DNA from: Cercis canadensis
Taxonomy: Eukaryota; Streptophyta; Magnoliopsida; Fabales; Fabaceae
Direction: 5' to 3'
NCBI GenBank assembly: GCA_003255065.1
Contig: QAOA01007183.1
Span: forward strand, 1,560,939-1,624,938
Length of the DNA stretch: 64,000 bases
The translations under genes were made by a program, and so were the position numbers. This document shows, piece by piece, positions 1-9,942 of this stretch. The stretch's first letter is position 1; each line of letters starts with the position of its first letter. Under the pieces are notes generated by a model, which was given only the letters and a program-made list of their open reading frames with translations, did no database searches and was not told the origin of the DNA.

Positions 1-154
1 TTCTTTTTTTTTTTTTTTTTTTTTTTGGGTTCTAACCTTGAATAATTTTCTCAACGTGTTGATTTGCAGCGCTTTTGTACGTCCGAGAACAAAAACGATA
101 GCGTATCATCAATTGAGTTTACCCGACGCGGTGGCGAAAAGTCACAACGCTGCC

Positions 155-2687
155 ATGGAGGGTAGGAAGAGGAAAGGCTACGCGTGGGCAATTTCAGCCG
201 GATTTAATGCTGCTCTCGCTGCCATTTCTGCGAAGCTCTCCATTTTCCAGGTACATTTTTTTTAGAAAAATTTTTTCCAGAAAACTTTGGTTGGGGCAAC
301 ATTCAAATTCAATTTCATATTTCATACCAGAAAACGGTGTGGCGATCTAGGTTCAACTCTGAAACTGAAAGCGAAGCTTGTGACTGACTGAACGTGCGAG
401 CATAATCATATTGATCTAACTAATTTTTTGATGAAATTTTTTGAAAGCAAACAAAAATAAGCTGGAATGCATATTGCATATAATCAAAAGATGTTTAGAA
501 ATAATGAATAAATTGAGGCATTCCATCAGTCCTCTTTATTTTCTTTCCAAGCAATAATGCTATGATTTTCACTCCTAATTTTCAACCTTTCCATTTTCAT
601 CCACATCTATTACATTACATCCTAAGATTCACTCATAAGGGATGTGTAGATTAGGTTTTATGCAATTTATACAAGGCTATGGTCTTTACAGCTGAAAACA
701 CAAAGCAGAGTTGAAAACTAGTCTAAATAATTATGAATGAGAAGAATATGACTACCTAATCCCTCCTATTTTCAACACTTCACACAGCTAAGTCAGCCAT
801 GCATTTTCATTAGAGTCAAAATTCCAATTGTTTGCTATAGTGTTTTCTTTTCTGTTATATAAGCTTCTGATATCTGTAATTTCCATTTTCCAGTTTAACT
901 ATTTCTGTCTTTTCTTTTTCTTATTGATTTGGCTCCAAGTTTTTTTTCCCTGAGAAGTGGGGACACTATGTATGACTTGTTGGTATTGTCTGCAGATTGT
1001 CATTTCTTAGTTAACAATGATAGTTTTATATTTTTGATGATTACCAAGCCTTAATTTTACTTCAGATGCAGTGAAATTTGTATCCGGTAAAAAATATGGT
1101 AATTGTTCTTTCCTATCTGCAATGGCTAGCTGCATCATGCGCTGGCTTTTGTCTGTAGAGCTTAGTTTTTTGGTCAATCAATTTGATGCAAATGTAATTG
1201 TTTGCTTTTTAGACATATTTATGTCTGTTTGCATAGCTACTTCCATATTATTTATAATATTGTGCACGCATGGATCTACCAGTGTCTATGCTGTCTTTTT
1301 ATTTTTCTTCCTCTTGCAGTTTATGTCAGGTGTGTGTAAGTTTATGTGCACATGTGATTTTCTCATAATAGCTTTCTTTATTCATTTTCTCCTCGCTTTT
1401 CTCTTGTTTCTAATATTCTTATCCTCTGCAGTTTGCCAGGTATGGGCTGGTCTTACTATTCAATGTGACGATGTGGGCTTGTTATGTCAATAGTCTTAAA
1501 GCTCTGTCATCTTTGCAAGCGACAGTAACAAACTTTGCTACCAACTTTATCACTTCTGGTTTAGCCGGATTCTTTCTGTTCGAAGAACCACTATCTTTTC
1601 AGGTAATTGATCACGTTCTCAATGATAATGGAACATTTCAGATACATTACTGTCTATTCTTTAGTATCTCTTCAGGGTTACATTGTTCTTTGGTCTAAAA
1701 TTATTTGATGACTTTCAAGAGAGAGGGAGAGGGGGTTGAGAAAAAAATGAACACATAATAGAAACTTTAAAGTATTTGGTAAACGGTTAAGTACTTGTGC
1801 ATATGACCTTTAGATGTGTGTGGATACATATATCAGCTTGTATGTGTCCATCAACATAAATACTCTACAGCAGTGACAAACAACCATATGTTTTATATAC
1901 CCACTACAGCATTCAGAGACCAAAATTTCAAATAGGGTATGATCCATGCCATACAAACTATCAGGAAGCACTTGTAGTCCTTGTCATACTCAATTAGTAA
2001 TTCTGGGCTCTTTTCAAGTTGAAAATTTTGGTGTCTCGGAATATGTTTATTAGGAAAAAAAATGCGCTGGAATTGAGATTGGGGCATTCAAGTTAGTTCA
2101 CTTGACATTTCAAACCATTTGTTCATAGAGATATTCTTATATTTTGAATGATAATAATGAATGCCAAAATATGGTCAATGATATCCCACCCTGGGATCTA
2201 ACAAAGTCAGATATTTCATAAGCCATGCTGCAGCTTGATTCTGGAGAAGCTGTGGGTGAAATAGTAACATCCATCATAGTTACATTGCTGATGATGGAGA
2301 ATTTATTTTGAAGAGAACTAGTTTTGAATAAGGATTTATATATATCCATCTTGCCCAAATATTTAGGTTTAATGTTGTTCTACTTGTTGATAACATCATA
2401 GAACAAGCAGAGTATGGCACTGCTGGTTCTTCTTATTGTTGACATTCATAAAACTAAACCACCAGAGCACTAAGCGCTTTACGGTTTCTACTTTTCTTAA
2501 TCTCAGTTCCTGCGGTGGAATACTAAGAAATTGTTCTTCTGCATTTTATGTATTCAATTTCAAGTTGGTTCATGCTTTCCTGATGCAAAGTCCTGTTTGA
2601 CAGTGGTTTGCTGGTGCCCTGCTCATCGTTATTGGTGTAATAATACTTAGCAAGTCAAGTATCGAAGAGAAGGTTAGAACTGACTAG
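155..2687 (+). CDS. TMEM42/EamA-like small membrane protein
   Basis: Three coding exons, 155-250, 1432-1602 and 2604-2687, all join in phase 0 with GT-AG borders and give 116 residues. The protein begins MEGRKRKGYAWAISAG and has about four hydrophobic segments. The pattern AALAAISAKL near the N terminus, then a segment rich in SSLQATVTNFATNF and a C-terminal WFAGALLIVIGVIILSKSS helix, matches the TMEM42 / EamA drug-metabolite-transporter-like family as I recall it. Members are half-size transporters that probably work as dimers; no substrate is known. An upstream in-frame ATG exists at 38, but the start at 155 gives the N terminus I expect for plant homologues. Only about 150 bases of leader lie in the window. 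Intron 1 (251-1431) and intron 2 (1603-2603) are AT-rich and unremarkable. Exon chaining is sure; the function is inferred from family resemblance. Confidence 0.8.
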
Positions 2688-4480
2688 AGGTTATTTTTCA
2701 GTGTGATTCTTCCATGGTTGACAGCTTGATGTCAATTGACAAGAAGGTTAGCATCTTCATGGCAGCAGATTTATGACAAGAACATGGAATATCAGTAACA
2801 AAATATACGTTGTCAACATGAGAACACACTGCAGAAATCGCTGCTTCCCTTGGCAAATTAACCTTTCTTGCTATACTTCTATAGCTATTCAGGTTATGCC
2901 AATAGTTATTAACCCCCAAAAAATGGAAGCGTCGATTTCGTTTTATCTTGTTGCATTTTTCACTTTACATCCAATATATGAGATTATGAATTTTTACTCA
3001 AGATGCGTGATGGCATGTTTCATATTTATTATGTGTTATGTACTTATAATCGAACTATCGTTTTTATTCTTTGTCATGACTGAAGGCTTGTGATGCTAAG
3101 AGTAAAGAATGTCTACTAAAAAAGAAAATCCAATACACATAGGACAAACTATAAAGATATCCTTGCATGAATCGTTTATCTTCATATTCCTATGCTATAC
3201 GGTATACTAATCAAGTCTTTTGGCAAAATAAAAATTAGTGTAAACTTTTAATTTGATTTTTTTTTTTTATCATGTGGGAGAAGCGCAATTCTTTTAACTA
3301 AGATATTGAAAGAACGAAGATTCGAATATGAGAGATCACTGATATGCAGAAGTCCTTGATTTATATATGAAATTCCTTCACCAAAATTATACACCACACA
3401 CAATCAATTTTGACTGAAAGTAATGTCGTTTTTGAGATAAACAACTCTTTGCTTAATCTGAGAATTTATTTTGTCAAAATTAGTTTTATTTAAAAGCAAT
3501 TCTTGAGGAAATTTTTTGGTATTCATAGTGCCTTTTTATTTAAATATACAAATTTGTATATTCTTACAAAATAGGAAGACATTATTAATATAAGCTTGTG
3601 ATATATTCTGACTTATGTTTTGACTTTAAAATGGAATAGTTTTTTTTCACTTTCAATTTTTGTTAATAAAAAATATTAATGCCTTTTTATTTAATGTAGA
3701 GATATAAAATGCTAAAAAGTTATGTAAAAATATTTAAGNAGATATAAAATACTAAAAAGTTATGTAAAAATATTTAAGTAAGTTAACTTAAATTTTAAGT
3801 GTATATATTTAAATTCAAATTTACAAGTATATAAATAAAAAAATATTAATCTTAAAAAGTGAAGTATAAAAAAATAGATAGGATCATATCCTTTCACTGT
3901 TCTTCGCCCATTGTTGTCGGGCGAGGTTGGCACACTGTTTCGCACTTGCTTCTGTTCCGAACGAAATCCGGAACCTGCAAAATATTCATTTTGGGCTTTG
4001 GTTTGTGTAGCGATACGAAATTACCAGTTACTCTGCCACTGTACTAACCTAACTTGTATGATTCGAATCCATGCTTCCGTTTCTTTCTTCTTCACTGCAT
4101 CAGGGTCTCAGGACCGGACCTAAAAGCAAAAACTTTTATAAAATAAAAATAAAATAAACTGGAAGAAATTTATGTACCACGAATCTCGAGGCGCATTCCT
4201 ATTGGACGGCTGAAAGTGGAAACGAAGTCATGCCATGGTGCCTTACTCTACCTCTTTGCGATCCCGTTCGCTTATTAGTAACTCCTGTTGAGTATTTCTG
4301 CTTAAAAATGAGTGAAAAGTGAAAAGTATCGATATGTATGTGTGTACAAAATTAAATAAAAACAAAAGAAAAATATATCAAGTGGCAGACGAGACGAGAA
4401 AAATGCATAGACAGAAACAGGTAAAACCCCCAAGAGAAAAAGTGGAACAAAACTCTGCTGCCTTTCACTCACCTGTTCCT
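2688..4480. other. Intergenic, AT-rich
   Basis: It probably begins with the 3' UTR of the TMEM42-like gene. The remainder is AT-rich and I see no gene in it. The only structure is a 39-base duplicated block around the N at 3739. A GC-richer stretch at about 3890-4130 has no convincing coding frame. Confidence 0.6.
3700..3778. repeat. 39-bp duplication across a single N (3739)
   Basis: Bases 3700-3738 and 3740-3778 are the same 39-mer with one mismatch and are separated only by N. This looks like an unmerged contig overlap, not a biological repeat. Confidence 0.8.
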
Positions 4481-6840
4481 TTCTCCCACTCAGATTAGGG
4501 TTTTCAGTCTGTGCCTCTTACCGATTACCGATTCTTCTCAATCAGTTTTCCTCTTCTTCTTGTAAGCTTCAATTTTCCTCTTTTGCTGTTATCAGTATTT
4601 GTTTGCCTGTGATTATACCTTGCTCTCTTTACCTACCGTAATCGAGCCTAGAATTCTTGGTTATTTTACTTTAGATTGAGTTTTCCTTATTTTTTCTTAC
4701 TTCTGAGCAACTCCAACTATGTATTTGTGCATTATTTCATTTTTTTGGCTGTGATTCTTTATTTTGAAAATTTTTCTTTTTTTGCTGCAAATTAAGCTTG
4801 GGCTTTTTACTGTCTCGCGGATTGCTTACAACTTACAAGTTTCTGTTTCGCTCAGCAAACTCCAAGAACTACTACTTCAGAAATACCACGTAGCATAATT
4901 TATTGAGTTTTTGACCTGAGCTTTTCAGATGCGGAGTTTTAAAAGTTTGGGTCATCCTTGAATTTTTGGTAAATTGAAAACCTAAGGCTTGACTTGTGCT
5001 TGAGATCCGAACCTTAATCTTGATCGTGGTAAAATTATCAGAAATGCATTTCAATTCAACAGGTTGACTCCCCATAAAAGGTGGCAGATGGTAAGATTTA
5101 GACAAAAGACGAATGATTTTGCTTTTTTACTTTGCTATTGGTATTCAATTCTCCATCTGTCTTGGCCCAAGGCTCCAAGTTTCTGTGGTTTGTCAAACGT
5201 CCATTTAGAGTGGATGAGATAAGGTTCCAGAATTAGAATATAAACCCAGAAACATAAGAGCTTTTTCTTTTTACGTCCTTTTTTTCCCTGCGACATTAAC
5301 CATAATTTATTTCTACTTGTCCAATTGTTTGAATTCTGCATGTACTAATTTTCAGGTTGCTTTCAATGTCAGCTCACACTTGGCACTCTACTTTTGATTC
5401 ATTTCTCATATATCCTTGGATTATTATTCAAATAATTTTTCTATGGAGACATTGCTTGATTCTTATAAGATGAAGTATAATTGTTATGTATCCATTCAAA
5501 CTTTGCGTCTTAGACTCTTTCTAATTATTAGCTCACCAGTCACCACATATGGAGGTTGCAAAAATAAGGTCAACTGTCATTGACTATCAGTCAAAGTAGA
5601 ACAATGACTAACATCCGATGATAATTCATCATAAGCTACAGGACATTATTTATGAAACTTCTTACTGTCAATGGTATGAAATCTATAAACTTCATGTCAT
5701 AGTTGGAAGTTATTACACAAAAAGAATCTCTTTGATATTGTTTCTTCTCCTCAATTATGCAATATTTATCCTGAGGTTTTGTGTTGAACACACGAGAATC
5801 AAATTAAGGATCCCCTCCGCTTTTCCAAAATGCTTTTATGTTTTATCACTTTTTTCCTCCGTCCTTTTATAATGCTAATTTTATGTGTCTTTGTTGTCTG
5901 AATAGAATATTGTTTGTATGCCAATTCTGAAGAGAATTAGAATTGGTATAAATCTAGTTAAACTCCTCAACTCTAAGCACTTTTGTTTCTGTCAAGGTGG
6001 TTACAGCTGTACTTCTACCACTTCTTGGCAGATGTAATGTATATCTCTGTTATTTTTGTAATTCTGTGCACCTGTGCCATTTTCCTCTAAGGTTTAAACA
6101 TTTGTTCTTTGTCCCGTATCTTGAGTGTCAAGTATTTTGTGATGGAATCAATCGTCTATGAACTCTGAATAACTTATTCTGTAAGTTAAACACTATTCTT
6201 TAATACTATATAAATGTTGTCTGGGAAATTCCTATACCCTTCTTGATTAGATGGAAACCCTGTTTGCATGATCTACAATACTACATTGCTTGAGTAGATA
6301 ACTTGGTTCCATGTGATGAGTAACAGGTCCCCCAAGGTGTGCAGGGGGCATGGCACTAAGATTATATAGCAGTTTCCCTACAGATTAAATAATGCTTCTT
6401 TCATATTTCCTAATTTTCATCTCATGGATACCCATCCAGCCAACATATGTGAATCTTTTACATGGCTGACTTGTGTGCAAGATGGATTCCTTGTGCTTCA
6501 TTATTGACTTATGTAAGTCATGTTCTTATGTAGGGAAAATTTTGATTGGGTGCACTTCTTGTGCTGCATACATGATCCCTATGTATAGCCATGGTAAGAA
6601 ATTTAGTCCTTGCAGCATCCACATCTGTTAGAGTTGTTGATGGAGGAAAATCCTTCCTACCCGACCCTCCCCCCAAAGAAATAGTGAGGAATGCACTAGT
6701 TCCGCCACTACATATATGAATCCTTTCTTTTGATATGCAGGACTTGTAGCGAATTAGTTCTTGATTGAGCTGGGTTCTAAACTGGCTAAGGAGGCCAAAA
6801 GTCTCTGTTAAGCTTTAATTACACCATTTGTGGGTTTCTG
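4480..6840 (+). promoter_or_regulatory. 5' leader of BPC gene with a long leader intron (predicted)
   Basis: A C/T-rich leader with a TELO-like TAGGGTTTT at about 4496 precedes a plausible donor (CTTCTTGTAAGC, GT at 4562). A good acceptor (TTGATATGCAG) ends at 6740. Splicing them would remove about 2.2 kb and place the leader exon 6741-6840 directly before the ATG at 6841. Long leader introns are usual for BPC genes as I recall. No open frame of note lies inside the intron. The splice pair is predicted, not proven. Confidence 0.55.
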
Positions 6841-7974
6841 ATGGATGATGCTGGGCATCGTGAAAATGGAAGGCACAAAGCAGATCAATATAAATCGGCT
6901 CAGGGACAGGTATGCTTATATAGGTTAACTGAATACAGTTTAAGTTTGAATGAAAGAATAATTACTAAGTGAACCATGTACTTCCTCCAAAAAAGGTTGT
7001 GTCTGATGATATTCCCAATATTTTTGTTGCAGTGGTTGATGCAACATCAGCCTTCCATGAAACAGATTATGGCAATAATGGCTGAAAGAGATGCAGCCAT
7101 TCAAGAAAGAAATCTGGCCCTGTCTGAGAAAAAGGCAGCCCTTGCAGAGCGTGACATGGCATTCCTGCAGCGAGATACTGCCATTGCAGAACGAAATAAT
7201 GCTATAATGGAACGAGATAATGCAATTGCAACCCTTCAGTATCGAGAAAGCACTTTAGCTAGTAGTAGTATGTCTTCATGTCCTCCAGGATGCCAAATCT
7301 CACGTGGGGTAAAGCACATGCATCATCCTCAGCAACAGGTGCACCATATACCTCACATGGGTGATGCTTCTTATAGCACACGGGAGATGCACACAAGTGA
7401 TGCACTTCCCACGGCACCCATTCCTTCTGAGCCCGGGAAGGCACGACGAGCCAAACGACCAAAGGAGGGTAAATCGATTTCACCTAATAAGAAGACCTCA
7501 AAATCTGCAAGAAAGGTCAAGAGAGACAGTGAAGACTTGAATAAGATGATGTTTGGCAAGGCAGAGTGGAAGAGTGGTCAAGAAATGGTTAATGGAGGTG
7601 ATGATCTTAACAAGCAGTTAGTGGTGTCCAAGGCTGATTGGAAAGGTCAGGACTTGGGTTTGAACCAAGTAGCATATGATGAGTCGACCATGCCAGCGCC
7701 AGTATGCTCTTGTACTGGTATCCTGAGGCAGTGCTACAAATGGGGGAATGGGGGTTGGCAGTCTGCTTGTTGCACAACCACCATATCAGTGTATCCACTT
7801 CCAGCAGTGCCCAACAAGAGGCACGCCCGGGTAGGTGGTCGAAAGATGAGTGGAAGTGCTTTCAATAAGCTGCTTAGCCGGCTTGCTGCAGAAGGCCATG
7901 ATCTGTCAAACCCAGTTGACCTCAAGGACCATTGGGCTAAACATGGTACGAACCGCTATATCACAATTAAGTAG
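6841..7974 (+). CDS. BPC6: BASIC PENTACYSTEINE (class II) GAGA-binding transcription factor
   Basis: Two coding exons, 6841-6909 and 7033-7974, give 336 residues, close to the roughly 340 of Arabidopsis BPC6. The N-terminal half holds seven back-to-back heptads of the form xER(D/N)xA(I/L/F), from about residue 40 to 90, an alanine-zipper coiled coil for dimerisation and nuclear/nucleolar localisation. A basic, lysine-rich linker ([21 protein letters not shown]) follows. The C-terminal DNA-binding domain shows the five conserved cysteines in CSCTG, RQC and SACC, then the [10 protein letters not shown] and GRKMS blocks and the terminal GTNRYITIK. The family binds GA/CT repeats and recruits Polycomb-type repressors. 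The start is chosen because [12 protein letters not shown] is the family N terminus; an ATG at 6976 lies in the intron. BPC4, BPC5 and BPC6 are not separable by eye. Confidence 0.95.
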
Positions 7975-8990
7975 ATTATGAGAAATTTTGTATCCCAAGG
8001 AGCAATACATAAATAGGAAACAGCTTGTAATGATCAATTATGTTTTCTCAAGTCATTCAAGGAGGAAAATAAGGTTATTGTAAAGGTCATTGTCAAGAGT
8101 TAACCATTAGGGTGTGCTCAATATTGTATTTAGGATTTATAGTCCTGCAGAATGTTGGGTATATAGTGATTAAGGAAAGGATGAAATTATCTGCCCTTCT
8201 CACTTATGCCACTTTAATCTGCGGAATTGATGGTCTGGTGGTAACAATAGCATGTAAAAAGGTTGCATGATGGATGATAGGCTGTATAGTATTGGTCAAT
8301 GCATCTAGTTTGTAAGCCCAAATAACTGTGAAGAGTCGTGTCCTTGATCTTCTTGGAACTCTATGAACCGAACTCGGAACTAGTATGTAGAATTGTTGGT
8401 GTATGTAAATTTTTCTTCCAGAAAGTTAGTGACGCTTTCCTGATGGCTACATTAAGTTTCAAGGCAGGAAATGATGAATGTAAAATGAGCAGCTTTATAA
8501 CCGTGAAGAGGCCTAACAAAAAATGATTGACGACAAGAAAATAATGTCATAAAACCGCTATCTGAAGAATTTTGTTGATTCCTTATCATTTAGAGTCAAG
8601 CCTTATTGTTTCTACATTACTTTTTTATAATTATAACAGTATTTTAAATCATTCTAATTCTTATACAGTTTCAAATGGTTTTTTTTCTTCGCATTATATA
8701 TATTCCATTGTCCATTTTTAATTTGCCGCAAAAGGCTTGCCATCTATTAAATATTGTATAGGCCTGGGCTTCATTTTCCTGCTATTGTCATTCTCTTTAT
8801 CTGGGTTATCAATGCGTGAAAACAAATTTCTGTCGCAGCTGCTTGTAAACTACCCAATAATATGATGGTCATCCTTCATTCCTCATTATAAGAGACAAAC
8901 ACCATTAATGATATAAAGTTGGAACAAAACATTTCCAGCGTCTAACAAGTTTTCGTGGCCGATTCTGGGAATCGCATCCACAGAAAAACT
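7975..8990. other. 3' UTR of BPC gene and spacer
   Basis: Transcript-like, moderately AT-rich sequence after the BPC stop, probably its 3' UTR for several hundred bases. The rest is spacer before the minus-strand snoRNA locus. A short hairpin with GATTC/GAATC and GTGG/CCAC arms lies at about 8955-8982; I could not assign it. Confidence 0.5.
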
Positions 8991-9011
8991 TAAATTGAAT
9001 GGAACACAATA

Positions 9012-9094
9012 GTGCGTGTCAGATTACAAATTTTCATCACCTGTACATCAGACAGGGATAACTGTAAAATTGTCATTCTCATCATCCACTGCAC
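9012..9094 (-). ncRNA. Box C/D snoRNA guiding 25S rRNA (peptidyl-transferase region)
   Basis: On the minus strand, in order: stem strand GTGCAGTG (9087-9094), box C ATGATGA (9079-9085), box D' CTGA (9048-9051), box C' GTGATGA (9034-9040), box D CTGA (9019-9022) and closing strand CACGCAC (9012-9018). The stem pairs with one bulged base. The 13 nt directly before D' are complementary to ACAGGGATAACTG, a universally conserved element of eukaryotic 25S/28S rRNA. The box +5 rule points to the second G of ACAGG. By my alignment this G equals yeast 25S G2815, modified by snR38, so this may be the plant snR38 counterpart. All four boxes, the stem and the guide are visible directly; the target and family name rest on recalled rRNA sequence. 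Confidence 0.85.
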
Positions 9095-9201
9095 CGGGGA
9101 GACATATCAAAACATATATGTGCAAACAATCGAAACCAAAGCAAAAGGGTTAACATAAGGGAAGGGAAAACAAAAAGCAAAGCATGTCCCTAAAGTGGAA
9201 G

Positions 9202-9290
9202 CAGCCTCAGACCGTCCTAGTTCAAGAATTTCAACAGATAAATGCAAGATTTTGCATTTCAGCTAAATAGAAGATCTTCATCATTGGCTG
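9202..9290 (-). ncRNA. Box C/D snoRNA guiding 18S rRNA (helix 24)
   Basis: On the minus strand, in order: stem CAGCC (9286-9290), box C ATGATGA (9278-9284), box D' CTGA (9259-9262), a C'-like TGTTGAA (about 9232-9238), box D CTGA (9207-9210) and closing strand GGCTG (9202-9206). The five-base terminal stem is perfect. The 11 nt just before box D are complementary to ACCGTCCTAGT of plant 18S rRNA. The +5 rule puts the methyl group on the U of ACCGU, in helix 24 just 3' of the loop equal to the bacterial 790 loop. The sequence before D' may be a second guide, but I found no rRNA match for it. It lies about 110 bases upstream of the 25S-guide snoRNA in the same orientation, as in plant polycistronic snoRNA genes. 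Confidence 0.85.
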
Positions 9291-9655
9291 ACTATAACGT
9301 AGAAACCTTGGCCAACAGCAAGGCAAGCTCACAACTAATTTTTTACAAAAATTCACAACCAAACAGAGAAGAAAGAATAAACACCTATGGCATATTAGCC
9401 AGAAACAACAATATACTCAGCATCCAAGCGGCTATAAGAAAAATAAATATAATATATATATATATAAACAAACAATCAGTTCAACAAACGAGAATCTCAG
9501 AATGAGGCATCAGATCTTCCTATTCAATGAAAGATTCATCGGACCCAAATCAAAGTTTGAGCTCTCAACCATTTGAAAGATTCGTCATTTGACCCATCGA
9601 AATGGCTACATACATAACAACCAAATCATCAAACGTAGCCCTAACAATTGAAGAG

Positions 9656-9900
9656 GAATCAGGGTTTCAGGGACGAAGAGAAAGTTCGGCCATTTAAAAC
9701 TAGGGTTTTACGTGTTAGGGAAGAAGGAGAAGTCGCTTCGCTTTATAGGATTTCTCGGCGGGGTTCGGCGATAGAAAGGGTCGGCTGGGGAGCTTTAGGA
9801 TCTCAGGAGGATCAATTGCATAGGGTTTTTTCGCCCCGGTTTGTTTTGCCATTAAGCCCAATGATTGGGCCGAACATATAAAAAGCGGTGGCCCAAAGCT
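9656..9900 (-). promoter_or_regulatory. Promoter/leader of snoRNA cluster: TELO boxes and site II elements
   Basis: Read on the minus strand, AAACCCTA (TELO box) occurs at 9821-9828 and 9701-9708, with a weaker AAACCCT-like copy near 9660. Upstream are TGGGCC/GGCCCA-type site II elements at 9856-9862, 9865-9871 and 9890-9898. This combination is known from promoters of plant ribosomal-protein and snoRNA genes. The only TATA-like string here (about 9875-9883) reads better on the plus strand, so the exact start and direction are not fixed. Orientation is inferred from the two snoRNAs downstream. Confidence 0.6.
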
Positions 9901-9942
9901 GTCGATGATAAAAAATACTATAATTCTCACACAATATGTCAA

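Noticed and set aside
6976..7032. ATG at 6976 as start of the BPC protein
   Set aside because: It lies in the intron; exon 6841-6909 supplies the family N terminus and splices in phase to 7033.
8950..8985. Hairpin with GTGG/CCAC and GATTC/GAATC arms as an H/ACA snoRNA half
   Set aside because: No H box or ACA end at the right spacing and no second hairpin.
9648..9942. Overlapping open frames on both strands of 75-77 residues
   Set aside because: No family resemblance; the region is better explained as the promoter and leader of the snoRNA locus.
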